From the NCBI GenBank assembly GCA_021848545.1, contig JAJZUL010000008.1, forward strand, positions 1-64,000: a stretch of DNA of 64,000 nucleotides, written 5' to 3'. The notes beneath the pieces are model-generated. The model did no database searches. It was given only the letters and a program-made list of their open reading frames with translations, and was not told the origin of the DNA. The translations under genes were made by a program, and so were the position numbers. Positions 27,717 to 38,167 of the stretch are shown here, in pieces (position 1 is the first letter of the stretch; every line of letters begins with the position of its first letter). This stretch comes from Pseudomonadota bacterium (lineage in GTDB: Bacteria; Pseudomonadota; Alphaproteobacteria; Rhodospirillales; Magnetospirillaceae).

Positions 27717-29153
27717 TTAACCCGCCTTTGCCGCTGGCGGCAAGTTTCCCCAGCCGCCGCCCAGGGCCTGATACAGACCGACCACCGCCTGCAGGCGCGA
27801 CACCTGCGCCTGGGCCAGGGCATCCTGGGCCGCGTACAGCGCCTTTTGGGTGGTCAGCACCGAGGTGATGTCCACGATTCCCGCCCGGAACTGGTCGCGG
27901 GAAATGCGATAGGCCTTCAGCGAGGTGGCGACGTTGACCCGCTCGGCTTGCACCAGGGCGCGGGTGCGGCCCACGGCGATCAGGGCGTTCTCGACGTCGG
28001 AAAAGGCCGACACCACCGATTTGCGGTAATCGGCGAGCAATTCCTGATAGCGGCCCTTTTGCTGTTCCAATTGCCCCGACAGCTTGCCGCCGTCGAAGAT
28101 GGTTTGCAGCACCGACGTCCCGAAGGAATAGACCAGCCCGGTATGGCTGATCAGGGTGTCCAGGGCGGCGCTGGCCAGCCCCCCCTGGGTGGTCAGGGAG
28201 ATGGCGGGAAAGAACTGGGCGCGGGCATTGTCGATATCGGCATTGGCGGCGATCAATTGCTGTTCGGCGGACCGCACGTCGGGACGCCGGGCCAACAGAT
28301 GCGACGGCAGCCCCGGCCGCACTTCGGGAACATGGATGGCGCCAAGCGAATCCGGCTTGCCGGCCAGGTCCGCCGGCATGGATTCGGGCATGCGCCCCAC
28401 CAGCACCGCCAGGGCGTTGACGTCCTGGCGCAATTTTTCCTCCAGCGGCGGCAGGGTGGCTTCCTGGGCGGCGACCACGCTTTCCTGCTGGGCCACGTCC
28501 AGATCGGTGGCGGTGCCGACCCGGAAGCGGTTGCGGACGATGGCCAGCACCTGACGGGCGTTGGCCACCGTGCTTCGCGCCACCCGCAACCGTTCGGCCT
28601 GGCCCAACAGATCGAAATAGGTGTTGGCGACGGAAGCCTGAACCGTCAGACGGGTGGTCAGCAGATCGTCGCGGCTGGCCGCCGCCTGGGCCTTGGCGGC
28701 GCGCTCCAGCGCCCGGTTGGCGCCCCAGAAATCGAGCTCGTAACTGGCCGTCAGATCGAGGCTGAAACTGTTGGTGAGCGGCGCCCGCGACAGGATCGCA
28801 TGATCCGGTCCGGACGACATCGACGAGCGCTGGCGGCTGGCGCCGGCCGAGGCGTTCAGGCTGGGCAACAAAGCGGCGCCGGCGACCCGGAGCTGGGCGT
28901 CGGCCTGACGCACCCGGGCGATGGCCGCGGCGACGTCGAAATTGGCCGCGTGGGCCTCGGCCATCAGCGTGTCCAGCCGCGCCGAACCGAAACTTTTCCA
29001 CCAGTGGGCCGACGGCCACGAGCCGGTGGCCGCGGCGTTGGTCCAGGCTTTGGGAATGGCCGTCGCGGGACGGTGATAGGTCGGGCCCACCGAGCAGCCG
29101 GCCAACAGGCAGGCGGCGGCGAACCCCAGGGCGGCGGTGGGACGACGGGTCAC
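27717..29153 (-). CDS. Outer-membrane efflux lipoprotein, NodT family
   Basis: 478 residues. The N-terminus is a lipoprotein signal with lipobox LLAGC, so Cys20 is the lipid anchor. The rest has the internal duplication of TolC-like factors (two OEP repeats), with GPTYHRP at the start of the mature protein, WWKSFGSARLDTLMAEA, and LLARRPDVRSAEQQLIAANA between the halves. It should form the outer-membrane channel for the RND pump encoded just upstream. The GTG start overlaps the stop of the second pump gene (GTGA), so synthesis is coupled. Confidence 0.93.
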   Translation of the reverse strand: MTRRPTAALGFAAACLLAGCSVGPTYHRPATAIPKAWTNAAATGSWPSAHWWKSFGSARLDTLMAEAHAANFDVAAAIARVRQADAQLRVAGAALLPSLNASAGASRQRSSMSSGPDHAILSRAPLTNSFSLDLTASYELDFWGANRALERAAKAQAAASRDDLLTTRLTVQASVANTYFDLLGQAERLRVARSTVANARQVLAIVRNRFRVGTATDLDVAQQESVVAAQEATLPPLEEKLRQDVNALAVLVGRMPESMPADLAGKPDSLGAIHVPEVRPGLPSHLLARRPDVRSAEQQLIAANADIDNARAQFFPAISLTTQGGLASAALDTLISHTGLVYSFGTSVLQTIFDGGKLSGQLEQQKGRYQELLADYRKSVVSAFSDVENALIAVGRTRALVQAERVNVATSLKAYRISRDQFRAGIVDITSVLTTQKALYAAQDALAQAQVSRLQAVVGLYQALGGGWGNLPPAAKAG

Positions 29154-32100
29154 GGGGCGATGGTCTCCGCTTTGGCCGCCCGCCGCCGGCGCATGCCCAA
29201 ACGGTCGAGCGCCAGATAGACGACGGGCGTGGTGTAAAGGGTGAGGAGCTGCGACACCAGAAGCCCGCCCACCACGGCTATCCCTAGCGGCCGGCGCAGC
29301 GCGCCGCCGGTCCCCAGCGCCAAAGCCAAAGGCATGGCGCCCAACAGCGCGGTCAAGGTGGTCATGGTGATCGGCCGGAACCGCTGACGGCAGGCTTCCA
29401 GGATCGCCTCTTCCGGCGACAGGCCGTGATTGCGTTCCGCATCGATGGCGAAATCCACCAGAATGATGCCGTTCTTCTTGACGATGCCCATCAGCAAAAT
29501 CACGCCGATGATGCTGATGACGGTCAGATCGGTGCCGGTCAGGATCAGGGCCAACAGGGCGCCGAGCCCCGCCGACGGCAGGGTCGAGAGAATGGTCAGG
29601 GGATGGCGGGTGCTTTCATACAGGACCCCCAGCACGATGTAGATGGTCAGCAGCGCCGCCAGGATCAGGATCGGCTCGCTCTTGACCGATTGGGCGAAGG
29701 CCTTGGCGTTGCCGGCGAAATTGGCGTGCACCGTCTCGGGCATGTGCATCGCGTCGGCATCGGCGCGGATGCGGGCCACCGCCGTGGACAGGGAGGTGCC
29801 CGGCGCCAGGTTGAAGGAGATGGTGGCGGACGGGAACTGGCCCTGATGGGTCACCGACAGGGGCGACGTGGCCGGCACGAACCGGGCCAGGGCGGACAGG
29901 GGCACCTGGGTGCCGTCGGCGGCGGGAACATAGAGGGCGGCCAGGGATTTCGCGCTTTTCTGGTAATCGGGCGAGACTTCCAGCACCACATGATACTGGT
30001 TGTCGCTGGTATAGATGGTCGAAACCTGACGCTGGGCGAAGGCGTCCTCCAGCACCTGATCGATATCGTTCATCGACACCCCCAGTTGGGCCGCCCGGGC
30101 GCGATCGACGGTCACCGTCACCTGCGGCGCCACCTTGTCCTGGTCGCTGGCCACGTCCTCCAGCCCCGGCGTCTTTTTCAAGCGGGCCATCAGCCGGGGC
30201 GTCCATTCCCGCAATTCCTTCAAGGATTCGTCCCACAAGGCGAACTGGTACAGGCCCTTGCCCAGGCGTCCGCCGATGCGCAGATCCTGGCCGGCGATCA
30301 TGTAGGTGGCGACCCCGGGTATATGGGCCAGCTTCGGCCGCAGCCGGTTGATCACCTTCTGCACGCTGACGCGCTCGGAAAGGGGTTTCAGATTGACGAA
30401 CATCCGTCCCTCATTGGCGGTGGACAAGCCGCCGCCGAGACCGACGAACGAGGCCAGATCGGCCACCGCCGGGTCTTTCAGGATGATGGCGGCGACCCGT
30501 TGCTGGAGCGCGGCCATGCGCTTGAAGGGAATGTCGGACCGGGCCTCGGTGATGACGATCATCATGCCGGTATCCTGGGGCGGAAACAGCCCCTTGGGGA
30601 TCACCACGTAAAGAGCGATGGTGGCCACCACCGTCGCCCCCATCACGCCCAGCATCAGGCGCTGATGGCGCATCACCCATTTCAGCCCGGCCAGATAAAG
30701 GTCGCGGGCATGCGCCATCGCCGCCTCGCCCGCCCGCGCCACCCGCGACGGCGGACGGTGCCGGCGATGCATCATCAGCCAGGCGTAGATCGCGGGCGTG
30801 ACGGTCAGGGAAATCAGCGCCGAGGACAGGATGGCGACGCTGAGCGTCACGGCGAACACCTGGAGCAGGCGGCCGATCACGCCGCCCATGAACAAAAGCG
30901 GGATGAACACCGCCACCAGGGACAGGCTGATGGAGATGACGGTGAACGTGATCTGGCCGGCGCCGGCGACCGCCGCCGTCAACGGTTCCTCGCCCCGCTC
31001 CACATGGCGGGCGATGTTCTCGATCATGACGATGGCGTCGTCCACCACGAACCCCACCGAGACGATCAGCGCCATCAGCGTGATATTGTCGAGGCTGTAG
31101 CCGATCACCCACATCACCGCGAAGGTCGCCGCCAGGGACAGGGGCACGGTGACGCTGGCGGCCAGGGTCGGGGTCATCCGGCCCAGGGACAGATAGACCA
31201 CCAGGATCACCAGACCGATGGTGATCAGCAGCGTTTCTTCCACATGATCGAGATCGCCGCGGATGGAATTGGTGCGATCGGCCAGGATCGACACCGTGGT
31301 CCCTGCCGGCATCCAGCGGCGCAACTGGGGCAACGCGGCCGTGATGCGGTCGGCGGTGGCGACCACGTTGGCCGCCGCCTGCTTGGTGACGATCACCAGC
31401 ACCGCCGGTTCCGAATCGTACCAGCCCTTCTGGCGATCGTCCTCGGACCCGTTGATCACCGAGCCCAGTTGCGAGATGCGCACGATATCGCCGTTCCGGG
31501 CCTTGACGACCAGCGGCCGGTAGGCCGAGGCCTCCAGCGGCAACTGATTGTTGACGGCGATCGCCATGCGTTGTTTCGGCCCGTCGAGAAAGCCGGTGGG
31601 ACCGTCCACGTTGCTTTGGGCGATGGCGGTGCGCACCGTTTCCAACCCCGTGCCCATCGCCGCCAGCCGGGTGGGGTCGACCCGCACCCGCACCGCCGGT
31701 TTGCCCACGCCGCCGACGAAGACCTGGGCCACGCCCTCGATCTGGGAAATGCGCTGGGACAGGATGCGGTCGGCGGCATCGTAGACCTGGGCCGGCGCCA
31801 GGGTCTTCGAGGTCACCGCGAAGATCATGATCGGCGCATCCGCCGGGTTTATCTTGCGATAGGTCGGCGGCGACGGCAGATCGACCGGCAGATCGCCCAG
31901 CGACGCGTTGATCGCCGCCTGGACGTCGTGGGCGGCACCATCGACGTTCCGCGACAGGCCGAACTGGGCGACGATGGTGGTCGAGCCCTCGGACGAGGTC
32001 GAGGTCAGTTCCTCCAGCCCGGCGATCCGGCCCACCCTTCGTTCGATGGGCGCGGCCACCGTCGCCGCCATGGTCTCGGGATCGGCGCCGGGCAATCTGG

Positions 32101-32245
32101 CCGAGATCATGATGGTCGGCAGATTGATCGACGGCAGCGAGGCCACCGGCAATTGGAAGAACGCCACCATGCCGGTCAGGAACAGACCCAGCGCCAGCAA
32201 CATGGTGCCCACGGGACGGCGGATGAACTGCGCCGACAAGCCCAT
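29150..32245 (-). CDS. mdtC: RND efflux permease, MdtC-like
   Basis: 1031 residues, inner-membrane proton-driven RND pump subunit. Twelve membrane helices and two large periplasmic loops are apparent. The first helix begins FIRRPVGTMLLALGLFLTG, and the TM4 region GFVVDDAIVMIENIARHVER carries the conserved Asp pair of the proton relay. The sequence is closest by eye to MdtC in the MdtABC systems that export bile salts, novobiocin and other drugs and use a heteromultimer of two permeases. ATG 32245 (GLSAQF) lies 4 bases after the preceding gene's stop; the longer open frame would run into that gene. Confidence 0.92.
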   Translation of the reverse strand: MGLSAQFIRRPVGTMLLALGLFLTGMVAFFQLPVASLPSINLPTIMISARLPGADPETMAATVAAPIERRVGRIAGLEELTSTSSEGSTTIVAQFGLSRNVDGAAHDVQAAINASLGDLPVDLPSPPTYRKINPADAPIMIFAVTSKTLAPAQVYDAADRILSQRISQIEGVAQVFVGGVGKPAVRVRVDPTRLAAMGTGLETVRTAIAQSNVDGPTGFLDGPKQRMAIAVNNQLPLEASAYRPLVVKARNGDIVRISQLGSVINGSEDDRQKGWYDSEPAVLVIVTKQAAANVVATADRITAALPQLRRWMPAGTTVSILADRTNSIRGDLDHVEETLLITIGLVILVVYLSLGRMTPTLAASVTVPLSLAATFAVMWVIGYSLDNITLMALIVSVGFVVDDAIVMIENIARHVERGEEPLTAAVAGAGQITFTVISISLSLVAVFIPLLFMGGVIGRLLQVFAVTLSVAILSSALISLTVTPAIYAWLMMHRRHRPPSRVARAGEAAMAHARDLYLAGLKWVMRHQRLMLGVMGATVVATIALYVVIPKGLFPPQDTGMMIVITEARSDIPFKRMAALQQRVAAIILKDPAVADLASFVGLGGGLSTANEGRMFVNLKPLSERVSVQKVINRLRPKLAHIPGVATYMIAGQDLRIGGRLGKGLYQFALWDESLKELREWTPRLMARLKKTPGLEDVASDQDKVAPQVTVTVDRARAAQLGVSMNDIDQVLEDAFAQRQVSTIYTSDNQYHVVLEVSPDYQKSAKSLAALYVPAADGTQVPLSALARFVPATSPLSVTHQGQFPSATISFNLAPGTSLSTAVARIRADADAMHMPETVHANFAGNAKAFAQSVKSEPILILAALLTIYIVLGVLYESTRHPLTILSTLPSAGLGALLALILTGTDLTVISIIGVILLMGIVKKNGIILVDFAIDAERNHGLSPEEAILEACRQRFRPITMTTLTALLGAMPLALALGTGGALRRPLGIAVVGGLLVSQLLTLYTTPVVYLALDRLGMRRRRAAKAETIAP

Positions 32246-32249
32246 GGCC

Positions 32250-35200
32250 CTACTCCGCGCCGTCCGTCTGGGACAGGGAGACATCCGGCAGGGTCAAAGG
32301 GCCGGTCACCGCGCCGCCGCCCAGACGGCGGCGCAGGCGTTCAAGGGCCAGATAGATGACCGGCGTGGTGTACAGCGTCAGCCATTGCGACACCAGCAGG
32401 CCGCCGACGATGGCGACGCCCAGCGGCTGGCGCAACTCCGAGCCGGTGCCGGTGCCCAGCGCCAGGGGCAGGGCGCCGAACAGGGCGGCCATGGTGGTCA
32501 TCATGATCGGCCGGAAACGCAGCAAACTGGCCTGAAAGATGGCGGCCTCGGGCGATTTTCCCTGCTCGCGCTCCGCCTCCAGCGCGAAATCGATCATCAT
32601 GATGGCGTTCTTCTTGACGATGCCCATCAGCAGAATGATGCCGATCAGGGCCACCAGCGACAGATCGTCGCCGACCAGGATCAGCGCCACCAGCGCCCCC
32701 ACCCCCGCCGAGGGCAAAGTGGACAGGATGGTCAGCGGATGGACGGTGCTTTCGTACAGAACGCCCAGCACGATGTAGATCACCACCACCGCCGCTCCGA
32801 TCAGCCACGGCTCGTCGGCGAGCGACGAGCGGAATTCGGCGGCGTCGCCGGAAAAGGCGCCGACCATGGTGTCGGGCATGTTCAGGGATTTTTCGGCGCG
32901 GTTGATGGCGTCCACCGCCTCTCCCAGGGACGCGCCCGGCGCCAGATTGAAGGACAGGGTCACCGAGGGGAACTGGCCCTGGCGGGTGATCACCAGCGGC
33001 GCCGTTTTCCGGGTGAAGGTGGCGAAGGCCGAAAGCGGCACCAGGGCGCCGGTACTGGCGCGCACATAGATGGATTTCAACGCCTGCGGACCGGCGCGGT
33101 AGCGGGGCGTCACCTCCAGGATCACGTGATACTGGTTGGCCTGGGAATAGACGGTGGTCACCTGGCGCTGGCCGAACGCGTCGTACAGGGTGTCGTCGAC
33201 GGCCTGGGGCAGGACCCCCAGCCGCGCCGCCTGGGCGCGGTCGATGGCGACGTCGGCCACCAGCCCGTCCGGCTGCTGGTCGGTGGCGACGTCGGTCAGC
33301 ATGGGCAGGGCCTTCAGCTTGGCCTCCAGCCGGGGCGCCAGCCGGGCCAGCGCGTCGGCGTCGGTGTCGGTCAAGGTGTACTGGTATTGGGTGCGGCTGG
33401 GCCGGGGCGATAATTGGATGTCCTGGGCCGATTTCATATGGACGGAAATACCGGGCACGCGGGCCAGCTTCGCCGCCAACCGGTCGATGATGGCGGTGGC
33501 CGAGGCGCTGCGCCGATCGCGAGGCTTCAGCACGATGGTCATGTGGCCGGTATTCAGCGTGGGATTGACCGTGCCCGCCCCCAGGAACGAAGTGACGGCG
33601 GTGACATCCGGGTCGGTGCGGACCAGATCGGCCACCGCCTGCTGGCGCTTGGCCATCAGGGCGAAGGAAATGCCGGGCGGCCCGTCGGTGGTGGCGACGA
33701 TCAGCGAGGTGTCCTGCTCGGGCAGGAACCCTTTGGGGATGGCCACATACAGCAGCACCGTCCCCACCAGGGTGGCCAGGGTCACCATCAGGGTGGCCCG
33801 CTGATGACGCAGCACCCAGGAGAGGCTGCGCTCGTAAGAACGGCGCAGGGCCAGAAAGAAGCCGCCCTCCTCCGCCTCGCGATGGCCGCCCTTCAGCAGA
33901 TGGCCGCACATCATCGGCGTCAGGGTCAGGGACACCACGGCCGACATGACCACGGCGATGGTCAGCGTCAGGGCGAATTCGCGGAACAGGCGGCCGACGA
34001 TGCCCGACATGAACAACAGGGGGATGAACACCGCCACCAGCGAGACCGTCAGCGAGACGATGGTGAAGCCGATCTCCTTCGCCCCTTTCAGCGCGGCCAC
34101 CAGCGGCGGGTCGCCCTTTTCGATGTAGCGGACGATGTTCTCGATCATGACGATGGCGTCGTCCACCACGAAGCCCGCCGAAATGGTCAGCGCCATCAGC
34201 GACAGATTGTCGAGGCTGAACCCGGCCACCGCCATGACCCCGAAGGTGCCCACCAGCGACATGGGCAGGGCGATGGCGGGAATAAGGGTCGCCCGCGCGC
34301 TTTTCAGGAACAGGGCGATGACCAGCACCACCAGGGCCATGGTCAACAGCAGGGTGAACTGGACGTCGCGGACCGAGGCGCGGATGGTCTCGGTGCGGTC
34401 GGCGAGCGGCGTGACCGTGATTCCCGCCGGCAAGGCCTGGGTGATTTGCGGCAGGGCGGCGCGGATGCGATCCACCGTTTCGACGATGTTGGCGCCGGGC
34501 TGACGCTGGATGTCCAGCAGCACCGCCCGCTTGCCGTCATACCAGCCGGCCACCTGGGAATTCTCGACCCCCTCCACCACCCGTCCGACATCCTTGACGC
34601 GGACCGGGGCGCCGGTGGTGGGGTTGGTGGCGATGATCAGATCGTCATATTGTTTCGTATCGGTGATCTGGTCGTTGGCCCCCACCGATTGCGCCTGATA
34701 TTCCCCATCGAAACTGCCCTTGGGCAGGGCGACGTTGGCCTTGGAAATGGCGGTGCGCACGTCCTCCAGGGTCAGGCCGTAGCCGGCCAGACGGGCGGGA
34801 TCGATCTCCACCCGCCAGGCCGGACGCTCGCCGCCCTCGATCAGCACCCGGCCGACGCCGCTGATCTGGGACAGTTTCTGCACCAGCAACGTGTCGGCGG
34901 CCTCGTCGAGCGCGGTGATCGGCAGGGTCTTCGAGGTCAGCGCCAGGGACAGGATCGGGGTGTCGGCCGGGTTGACCTTGGAATAGGTGGGCGGATAGGG
35001 CAGGTTGGGCGGCAGCACCCCATGGGCGGCGTCGATGGCCGCCTGCACGTCCTCGGCGGCATCGTCCAGACTTTTGCCCAGGACGAATTGCAGGGTGATG
35101 GCGCTGGTCCCGTCCGAGCTGGTCGAGGTCATGGTCTGCAACCCCGGAATCTGACCGAAGGTGCGTTCCAGGGGCGCGGTCAACAGCGAGGCCACGGTCT

Positions 35201-35369
35201 GGGCGCTGGCGCCGGGCAATTGGGTGGTGACCTGGATGGTGGGAAAACTCACCTGGGGCAATGCCGCCACCGGCAACAGCCGGTAGCCCAGCAATCCCAG
35301 CAGGGCGACGCCCAAAGCCAGCAGCCAGGTGGCCACCGGCCTGCGGACGAACGGCCCGGAAATGTTCAT
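32250..35369 (-). CDS. mdtB: RND efflux permease, MdtB-like
   Basis: 1039 residues, the first of two tandem RND permeases. It opens MNISGPFVRRPVATWLLALG, with LPVAALPQVSFPTIQV after the first helix, and the proton-relay segment GFVVDDAIVMIENIVRYIEK. Two different permease genes in a row between a fusion protein and an outer-membrane channel is the mdtABC hallmark, and the pump is expected to be an MdtB2C-type mixed trimer. The ATG overlaps the TGA of the fusion-protein gene (ATGA). Confidence 0.92.
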   Translation of the reverse strand: MNISGPFVRRPVATWLLALGVALLGLLGYRLLPVAALPQVSFPTIQVTTQLPGASAQTVASLLTAPLERTFGQIPGLQTMTSTSSDGTSAITLQFVLGKSLDDAAEDVQAAIDAAHGVLPPNLPYPPTYSKVNPADTPILSLALTSKTLPITALDEAADTLLVQKLSQISGVGRVLIEGGERPAWRVEIDPARLAGYGLTLEDVRTAISKANVALPKGSFDGEYQAQSVGANDQITDTKQYDDLIIATNPTTGAPVRVKDVGRVVEGVENSQVAGWYDGKRAVLLDIQRQPGANIVETVDRIRAALPQITQALPAGITVTPLADRTETIRASVRDVQFTLLLTMALVVLVIALFLKSARATLIPAIALPMSLVGTFGVMAVAGFSLDNLSLMALTISAGFVVDDAIVMIENIVRYIEKGDPPLVAALKGAKEIGFTIVSLTVSLVAVFIPLLFMSGIVGRLFREFALTLTIAVVMSAVVSLTLTPMMCGHLLKGGHREAEEGGFFLALRRSYERSLSWVLRHQRATLMVTLATLVGTVLLYVAIPKGFLPEQDTSLIVATTDGPPGISFALMAKRQQAVADLVRTDPDVTAVTSFLGAGTVNPTLNTGHMTIVLKPRDRRSASATAIIDRLAAKLARVPGISVHMKSAQDIQLSPRPSRTQYQYTLTDTDADALARLAPRLEAKLKALPMLTDVATDQQPDGLVADVAIDRAQAARLGVLPQAVDDTLYDAFGQRQVTTVYSQANQYHVILEVTPRYRAGPQALKSIYVRASTGALVPLSAFATFTRKTAPLVITRQGQFPSVTLSFNLAPGASLGEAVDAINRAEKSLNMPDTMVGAFSGDAAEFRSSLADEPWLIGAAVVVIYIVLGVLYESTVHPLTILSTLPSAGVGALVALILVGDDLSLVALIGIILLMGIVKKNAIMMIDFALEAEREQGKSPEAAIFQASLLRFRPIMMTTMAALFGALPLALGTGTGSELRQPLGVAIVGGLLVSQWLTLYTTPVIYLALERLRRRLGGGAVTGPLTLPDVSLSQTDGAE

Positions 35370-36490
35370 TGACCGGCGCTCCCGCCCGCCGGGGCGGGAA
35401 TGACCTTGGACCCGTCCTTCAGCTTGCCGGCGCCCACCGAGACCACCGTCGCGCCCGCGGCCAGACCCTTGGACACCAGCGCCCGCCCGCCCTCGATCTG
35501 GGCCACCGTCACCGGCCGCATGCTCACCGTGCGATCGGCGCCGACCAGGAAGACGTAGGCGCCCTCGGGACCGTGGCGGATGGCGGTGGCCGGCACGACG
35601 ATGCCGTCATGGACGGTCCGCACCAGCAGGCGGACATTGACGAAGGCGCCGGGCCACAGGCGCAGATCGGGATTGGGCATCACCGCCTTCAGACGGATGG
35701 TGCCGGTGGTGCCGTCCACCTGATTGTCCACCGTTTCCAGATGGCCGCGATCGATCACTTTTTCGCCGTCATCCTCCACCGCCAGCACCGGCAACGGAGT
35801 CTTGCGGCCGATCACCTGGGGCAGATCCTGCTGGGGCAGGGAAAACAGCACGGCGATGGGCTGCATCTGGGTCAGCACGACGATGCCGTTGGTATCGGTG
35901 GTATGGACGATATTGCCGGCATCGACCTGCCTGAGGCCGGCGCGGCCGGTGATGGGCGCGGTGATGGTGGTGTAACCGAGCTGGGTGGCGGCACTGTCCA
36001 TGGACGCCTGATCGGCGCTCACGGTGGCGACGAGTTGCGCCACCTGGGACCGGGTCTGGGAGACGGTCTGGGCGGAAACCGCGCTGCCCAGACTCAGGTA
36101 GCGGGCAAGGTCGCTTTTGGCCTGGGCCAACTGGGCGCGGTCCCGGTCCCGAATCGCCTTGTCCTGGTCATACTGGGCCTGATAGAGGCGCGGATCGATC
36201 CTGGCCAGCACCTGGCCGGCCTTGACGGTCTCGCCCTCCTTGAAATCGATGCTGGTCAGTTCGCCATTGACCTGGGCGCGGACGGTCACCGTGTTGTAGG
36301 CCTGGACCGTGCCCAATCCGTCCAGATAGACGGGAACGTTCTCGGCCTTCGCGGTGGCCACCACCACCGAGACCGGCCCGCCGTTTCCGGGCGGCCGCTT
36401 GGCCCCGTTGCGTTCGGTGGCCAATCGCCACGCCAAGCCGGCCGCCAGAACCACCGCCAAGCCAATAACGATCGTGCGAATCCGGGGCAC
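35366..36490 (-). CDS. mdtA: RND periplasmic adaptor, MdtA-like
   Basis: About 374 residues. One N-terminal membrane helix anchors a periplasmic adaptor that links the permeases to the outer-membrane channel. The lipoyl/barrel-sandwich region (VQAYNTVTVRAQVNGEL ... GETVKAGQVLARIDPRLYQ), a coiled hairpin rich in Gln, and TITAPITGRAGLRQVDAGN mark the family. GTG 36490 is preferred because AGGAGG sits 5 bases before it; an in-frame GTG at 36496 would abut that site with no spacing. First gene of the efflux operon; the 138 bases between it and the fliD stop should hold its promoter, though no clear hexamers were found. Confidence 0.9.
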   Translation of the reverse strand: MPRIRTIVIGLAVVLAAGLAWRLATERNGAKRPPGNGGPVSVVVATAKAENVPVYLDGLGTVQAYNTVTVRAQVNGELTSIDFKEGETVKAGQVLARIDPRLYQAQYDQDKAIRDRDRAQLAQAKSDLARYLSLGSAVSAQTVSQTRSQVAQLVATVSADQASMDSAATQLGYTTITAPITGRAGLRQVDAGNIVHTTDTNGIVVLTQMQPIAVLFSLPQQDLPQVIGRKTPLPVLAVEDDGEKVIDRGHLETVDNQVDGTTGTIRLKAVMPNPDLRLWPGAFVNVRLLVRTVHDGIVVPATAIRHGPEGAYVFLVGADRTVSMRPVTVAQIEGGRALVSKGLAAGATVVSVGAGKLKDGSKVIPAPAGGSAGQ

Positions 36491-36628
36491 GTCCACCTCC
36501 TCCGTCCGCCGGCGATCCCCCCGCCAGCCATTTTTACGGCGAGATCACAGCCGCGACCAGAGCCGGATCAATATCTAAACGGAGGATGTGTCGGAACTGT
36601 CTCCGGGGATATTTCAGACTGTAACAGC

Positions 36629-38167
36629 CTATCCCTGGCTTTGGGACGATGATTGCGACAAGGCCTGGGACAGGGCGTTCAGCAGATCGCTGCCGCTGGT
36701 GCCCGAGCCGGTGCCGGTTCCCGACGCGGAATTGCCCAGCAGCGACGACAGCAGAGTGTTGACGGTGGACGAAGCGCCGGTGCCGGTGCCGGTCTGCCCG
36801 CTCGCCCCCAAGGCCGACAGCAGCGAATCGAGAGACGATGAGCCGCTTTGGCCGGTGCCGGTCTGCCCGCCGCCCCCCAGGGCCGACAGCAGCGAATCCA
36901 GGGAGGAATTGCCGCTTGAGCCGGACGTCTGCCCCATCAGCGACGCCAGAGCGCCCAGGGACGAGGAGGATTGCGAACCCGAGCCGCCGTTCAACAGATC
37001 GAGCAGCGAAGTCCCCTGCATCATCGACGCGGTCAGGGCCTGGATTTGCGACTGGATCTGGCCGGACGCGCCGGCGCCGCCGTCCAACGCCTGCTGAAGG
37101 GCGGAGGTGGCCCGGGCGATGACCGTGCGGGTCGCGGTCGGATCGGTCGAATAGGCCTGTTGCAGGGTCTGGGTGTTCACGGCCAGGGTGCCGTCCGATT
37201 GGACGGTCAGGCCGATATCGGCCAGGGTCGAAATCGACCCGCCGCCGAAACTCTGTCCGGCGATGGTCTGAATGGTCTGCGCCAGGGACGCGCCGGCGCC
37301 GCTGCCCGACAGGCCTTCCTGCGACAGGCCGGTGACCAGGGAATTGACCGTATCGGCCAGGCTTTGGGCGGCGGTATTGGCGTCGCCCAGCCCCTGCGGC
37401 ACGGAAATGCTGGTGGCGCCCAGGGCCGAAAGGGTCAGCACCACGCCGCTGGCGATGGGGGCGTTGTCATTGGACCCGTTGGTCTTGGCCACGCCGTTCA
37501 CGCTGTATTGGGCGTCCTGGGCCGTCTGGGTCGCAGTCAGGCCGCCGCCGGAAGCGGTGGGATCGTAGGACAGGCCGGGTATGCCGGAAACGGTGAAGGC
37601 GTTGGCGGTGCCGCCGGCATTGCCGGTCAATTGCAGCTGGGACTGGCCGTCGGCGGTCTGCACCACCGATGCCGTCACCCCGGCATTGGCGGCGTTGACG
37701 GCGGCGGCGATGCCGTTCAGCGATCCGTCGGTGATCGAGACCGGAACCGCGCTCCCGCCGGTGGTGATGGTCATGGTGCCGGGATCGACCACCTGGGTAT
37801 CGGCGGCGGCATAGGAGCCGCTGACCAGGGTCTGGGGCTGGGCCAGTTGCGTCACGTTCACCTGATAGCTGGTCTGCGGCCCGTTGATGCCGGTGGCGAA
37901 GCTGTTCTGGTCGGCCAGATTGCCGAGTTGGCTTTCGGCCTGCCCCACCAGCCGGCCCAACTGGCTGTAGCCCAGCAATTGGGTGGTGGCCTGCTGCTGG
38001 CTGAGCGACAGCATATAGGAGGGATCGCTGGCGGACGCCGTCGTTTGCGTCGCCGCGTTGCTCGACGCGGTCGCGGTCGAAGACGACGGGGTCTGGGTGG
38101 ACGAGGTCTGGCTCGTCTGCGCCTGCAACAGCGAAGACAGGAGGGAGGAAAGACCCGACACCGACAT
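36629..38167 (-). CDS. fliD: Flagellar filament cap FliD (HAP2) with repetitive tail
   Basis: 512 residues. FliD is secreted by the flagellar type III system and forms the cap under which flagellin polymerises. Recognisable regions are SYQVNVTQLAQPQTLVSGSY (N-terminal D2 entry), VSITDGSLNGIAAAVNAAN and the C-terminal DIGLTVQSDGTLAVNTQTL segment. A Ser/Thr-rich stretch occurs near residues 16-50, and the last 96 residues (417-512) are a low-complexity tail with repeats of the type SSLDSLLSALG-QTGTG. Such a tail is not usual in FliD and offers many possible O-glycosylation sites. ATG 38167 follows AAGGAT; the longer open frame has no ribosome-binding site. Confidence 0.85.
   Translation of the reverse strand: MSVSGLSSLLSSLLQAQTSQTSSTQTPSSSTATASSNAATQTTASASDPSYMLSLSQQQATTQLLGYSQLGRLVGQAESQLGNLADQNSFATGINGPQTSYQVNVTQLAQPQTLVSGSYAAADTQVVDPGTMTITTGGSAVPVSITDGSLNGIAAAVNAANAGVTASVVQTADGQSQLQLTGNAGGTANAFTVSGIPGLSYDPTASGGGLTATQTAQDAQYSVNGVAKTNGSNDNAPIASGVVLTLSALGATSISVPQGLGDANTAAQSLADTVNSLVTGLSQEGLSGSGAGASLAQTIQTIAGQSFGGGSISTLADIGLTVQSDGTLAVNTQTLQQAYSTDPTATRTVIARATSALQQALDGGAGASGQIQSQIQALTASMMQGTSLLDLLNGGSGSQSSSSLGALASLMGQTSGSSGNSSLDSLLSALGGGGQTGTGQSGSSSLDSLLSALGASGQTGTGTGASSTVNTLLSSLLGNSASGTGTGSGTSGSDLLNALSQALSQSSSQSQG

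Noticed and set aside
29426-35372. Long plus-strand open frames over the RND pump genes
   Set aside because: Their products are His/Gln/Asp-rich without motifs, while the minus strand encodes complete permeases.
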